From: CAYZXU01 sp964482535 | GTDB lineage: Bacteria > Desulfobacterota > Desulfobacteria > Desulfobacterales > BuS5 | Direction of reading: 5' to 3' | Assembly (NCBI GenBank): GCA_964482535.1 | Contig: CAYZXU010000101.1 | Span: 1-8,337 of the forward strand | Length of the DNA: 8,337 bases | Translations under genes and position numbers: made by a program | The notes under the pieces: generated by a model | What the model was told of the DNA's origin: nothing | Databases searched by the model: none | The model's input: only the letters and a program-made list of their open reading frames with translations | In this document: positions 6,618 to 8,337 of the stretch, piece by piece | How the letters are laid out: every line of letters starts with the position of its first letter | Position numbering within the stretch: the first letter of the stretch is position 1

Positions 6618-7409
6618 ATGAGTTATGAGAATATTATTTTTGAAGTTGAAGAGAAAATAGCAAAGATTACCTTTAACAGACCCAAGGCATTAAATGCTTT
6701 AAACAGTGATTTGTTAAAAGAATTATCAGATGCCCTTGATAGAATAGCTGAAGATGAGGATATAAGGGTCCTTGTGCTTACAGGAGCGGGTAAAAAGTCT
6801 TTTGTTGCAGGGGCTGATATTTCGGAACTTGCAACCTTTAATTCCCTTGAAGCAAAATTATTTGCAGAAAAAGGGCAATCTGCTATAAACAAACTCCAGG
6901 AATTGCCGATACCAGTAATAGCGGCAGTTAATGGTTTTGCCCTTGGAGGCGGCAATGAAATAGCTCTGGCATGTGATTTTATATATGCATCTGAAAATGC
7001 TGTTTTTGGTTTGCCGGAGATAAACCTTGGGCTTATCCCTGGTTTTGGGGGAACCCAGAGGCTTCCAAGGCAGGTGGGTAAAAATATGGCAAAAGAGATG
7101 ATTTTTACAGGTAAAAGTATTACAGCGAGTGAGGCAAAGGCTTTGGGTCTTGTAAATAAGGTTTGCGAAAAAGAGAAGCTTATGGATGACGTTATGAAAA
7201 CATGCAAAATAATTGCATCCAAGGGCAGAGTTTCACTTCGCTCCGCAAAACAGGCAATAAATGCAGGTATGGATGTAGATCTTGCAACAGGCAGAAACTT
7301 TGAAATAGATGCATTTGCCCTTTGCCTGTCAAGTGTCGATGCTAAAGAAGGAACATCTGCTTTTATGGAAAAGAGAAAGGCTGATTTTAAGGGAAGCTTT
7401 AAAAACTAA
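6618..7409 (+). CDS. Enoyl-CoA hydratase (crotonase family)
   Basis: A 263-residue cytoplasmic crotonase-fold enzyme, expected to add water across the 2,3 double bond of short-chain enoyl-CoAs (such as crotonyl-CoA) in fatty-acid degradation, butyrate-type or related acyl-CoA pathways. Both acid residues of true hydratases are present: E114 in GGGNEIALACDF and E134 in LPEINLGLIPGFGGTQRLPR, with the same 20-residue spacing as E144/E164 of the rat mitochondrial enzyme. The oxyanion hole is marked by GADI (A66) and GGG (G111), and the N-terminus has the usual ITFNRPKALNALN. Length is typical. The start is set by AAAGGGGAG (6602-6610) 7 bases before the ATG. It follows the amidase by 53 bases and has no other beta-oxidation gene beside it, so its pathway cannot be read from the context. 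Exact substrate chain length is unknown. Confidence 0.93.
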   Translation: MSYENIIFEVEEKIAKITFNRPKALNALNSDLLKELSDALDRIAEDEDIRVLVLTGAGKKSFVAGADISELATFNSLEAKLFAEKGQSAINKLQELPIPVIAAVNGFALGGGNEIALACDFIYASENAVFGLPEINLGLIPGFGGTQRLPRQVGKNMAKEMIFTGKSITASEAKALGLVNKVCEKEKLMDDVMKTCKIIASKGRVSLRSAKQAINAGMDVDLATGRNFEIDAFALCLSSVDAKEGTSAFMEKRKADFKGSFKN

Positions 7410-7435
7410 CCCTTTAACTTCAGAGACGATATTAA

Positions 7436-7678
7436 ATGCCAGCTAATAAATATAGTATCCAATTATTATGGGGTGTTGCGCTTACTGCTGCAGGATGCGG
7501 GATGATTTATATGATTCCACAAAAAATGGTGGAAATAGAAAAGATATCTTATTTTGTTCCCGTAAGATTTTTTGTGCAGGTATGTTTTTATATAATTGCG
7601 ATTATACTGATCGGCGGAGGTTTGCAGAAGATATATAAAAATATTAAAGAAATTAATGGCGAGAATAAAGATGAGTAA
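7436..7678 (+). CDS. Small two-helix membrane protein, function unknown
   Basis: An 80-residue protein I do not recognise. It has a short basic N-terminus, a hydrophobic helix at ~8-28 with a Gly-Cys-Gly patch, an amphipathic loop with MVEIEKISYF, a second helix at ~43-63 ending in GGGLQKIYKNI, and a short charged tail. Both ends are probably cytoplasmic. It starts 26 bases after the enoyl-CoA hydratase and ends 32 bases before the GAF-domain gene. The ribosome-binding site before ATG 7436 is weak (AGAGA near 7422). Continuous coding with a strong membrane pattern between two close genes on the same strand supports a real gene. A link to the following gene (for example as an accessory of a pilus or secretion ATPase) is only a guess from position. 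Confidence 0.65.
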   Translation: MPANKYSIQLLWGVALTAAGCGMIYMIPQKMVEIEKISYFVPVRFFVQVCFYIIAIILIGGGLQKIYKNIKEINGENKDE

Positions 7679-7710
7679 TTATTTTTTATAACTCAACAGG
7701 AACTTTTTAA

Positions 7711-8337
7711 ATGCAGGAATATAATAAATTAACGCTCAAAGAAGATACCAAAGAGACCAGAGAGACCGGAGCGGGTGTGCAGTATCTTAAAGCGGAAGTT
7801 GAGCACAAAACTGATCTGCAAAAGATTTGCAACAAGATTTATTCGGCTGCCAACATGGATGAAATTCTTGTTGATCTGAAAGATGCTATTACAGGTCTGC
7901 TTGATTCCGAAAGGCTTACTGTCTTTGTTTTTGACGGTGTTAAAAGAGAGCTTGTGTCCAGGGTAAAAACCGGAGATGAGCTATCTGAAATACGGATTTC
8001 CGTATCCTCAGACAGTATAGCAGGCTATTGCTCTCAAAAACAGAAAATGATCAATATCAAGGATGTTTATGACGATCAGGAGCTTGAAGCAATTGATCCC
8101 CAGCTTAAGTTTGATAAAACCTGGGATATTAAGACAGGTTTTACCACCCAGCAGGTTTTGGCGGCTCCAATTATTTTTAAAACATTTATGCTTGGTGTAA
8201 TTCAGGTTATGAACAGGAAAAAAGAGGGGCAATATTCAAAAGAGGATGAATACTCTCTGCAGGAGCTGGCCAAATTTTTGGGCATTGCTCTTTATAATCA
8301 GAAAAAGGTTGTAAAAGGGAATATTAATAAATTCACT
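7711..8337 (+). CDS. GAF-domain protein, N-terminal part; possibly a GspE/PilB-type ATPase (3' end outside window)
   Basis: The first 209 codons of a gene running off the right edge, open with no stop. ATG 7711 has AGGAA (7698-7702) at 8 bases. After a charged, probably disordered N-terminus (~1-30), a GAF domain covers ~40-196. A long helix (LQKICNKIYSAANMDEIL) leads in. The core contains SERLTVFVFD, the ISVSSDSIAGYCSQKQKMINIKDVYDD segment, typical of GAF domains, then VLAAPIIFKTFMLGVIQVMNRK and an exit helix SLQELAKFLGIALYNQ. GAF domains bind small ligands or cyclic nucleotides, or act in dimerisation. My recollection is that deltaproteobacterial GspE/PilB-like type II secretion or type IV pilus ATPases often begin with such a domain, and the Lys-rich segment after it fits. 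No ATPase motif is inside the window, so a sensor kinase, cyclase, phosphodiesterase or sigma-54 regulator is equally allowed by what is seen. Confidence 0.8.
   Translation, partial: MQEYNKLTLKEDTKETRETGAGVQYLKAEVEHKTDLQKICNKIYSAANMDEILVDLKDAITGLLDSERLTVFVFDGVKRELVSRVKTGDELSEIRISVSSDSIAGYCSQKQKMINIKDVYDDQELEAIDPQLKFDKTWDIKTGFTTQQVLAAPIIFKTFMLGVIQVMNRKKEGQYSKEDEYSLQELAKFLGIALYNQKKVVKGNINKFT

Noticed and set aside
6623..7222. A 199-codon open frame on the minus strand
   Set aside because: It is antisense to the strongly conserved enoyl-CoA hydratase, is Ser- and Ala-rich as expected of a shadow frame, and has no recognisable domain.

Overview
The window looks like a piece of chromosome from a Gram-negative, strictly bacterial, probably anaerobic lineage. 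The best guess is a Desulfobacterota (deltaproteobacterial, Desulfobacterales-like) sulfate reducer or relative. The reasons are the mix of families (a UPF0280 protein, a LapA-domain protein before mutS, a TPR-AMIN-amidase and a solitary short-chain enoyl-CoA hydratase), the moderately AT-rich composition, and the look of the proteins. This assignment is inference from family content; no database search was possible.

All supported genes lie on the + strand. Region by region: (1) 2-835, the C-terminal part of an HD-domain dNTP triphosphohydrolase-like protein, cut by the left edge; (2) 846-1637, a UPF0280 (ApbE-like) protein whose last ~23 codons come from a repeat; (3) 1565-1706, a 142-bp full-length imperfect palindrome that supplies this C-terminal tail and stop codon, followed by an AT-rich intergenic stretch to 1880 with a possible promoter; (4) 1881-2258, a small two-helix LapA-domain membrane protein; (5) 2265-4934, mutS; (6) 4897-6564, an exported TPR-AMIN-Amidase_3 cell-wall hydrolase overlapping the end of mutS; (7) 6618-7409, enoyl-CoA hydratase; (8) 7436-7678, an 80-residue two-helix membrane protein of unknown function; (9) 7711 to the right edge, the N-terminal GAF domain of a larger protein, perhaps a GspE/PilB-type ATPase.

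The genes from 1881 onward are spaced by -38 to +53 bases and are probably co-transcribed at least in part, with lapA-like, mutS and amidase the tightest block. The functions are largely housekeeping: dNTP hydrolysis, mismatch repair, envelope maintenance and peptidoglycan hydrolysis, and acyl-CoA metabolism. I see no defence system, CRISPR array, integrase, transposase, tRNA or rRNA. The most unusual object is the palindromic repeat at 1565-1706. The arrangement of the mutS ribosome-binding site is second.
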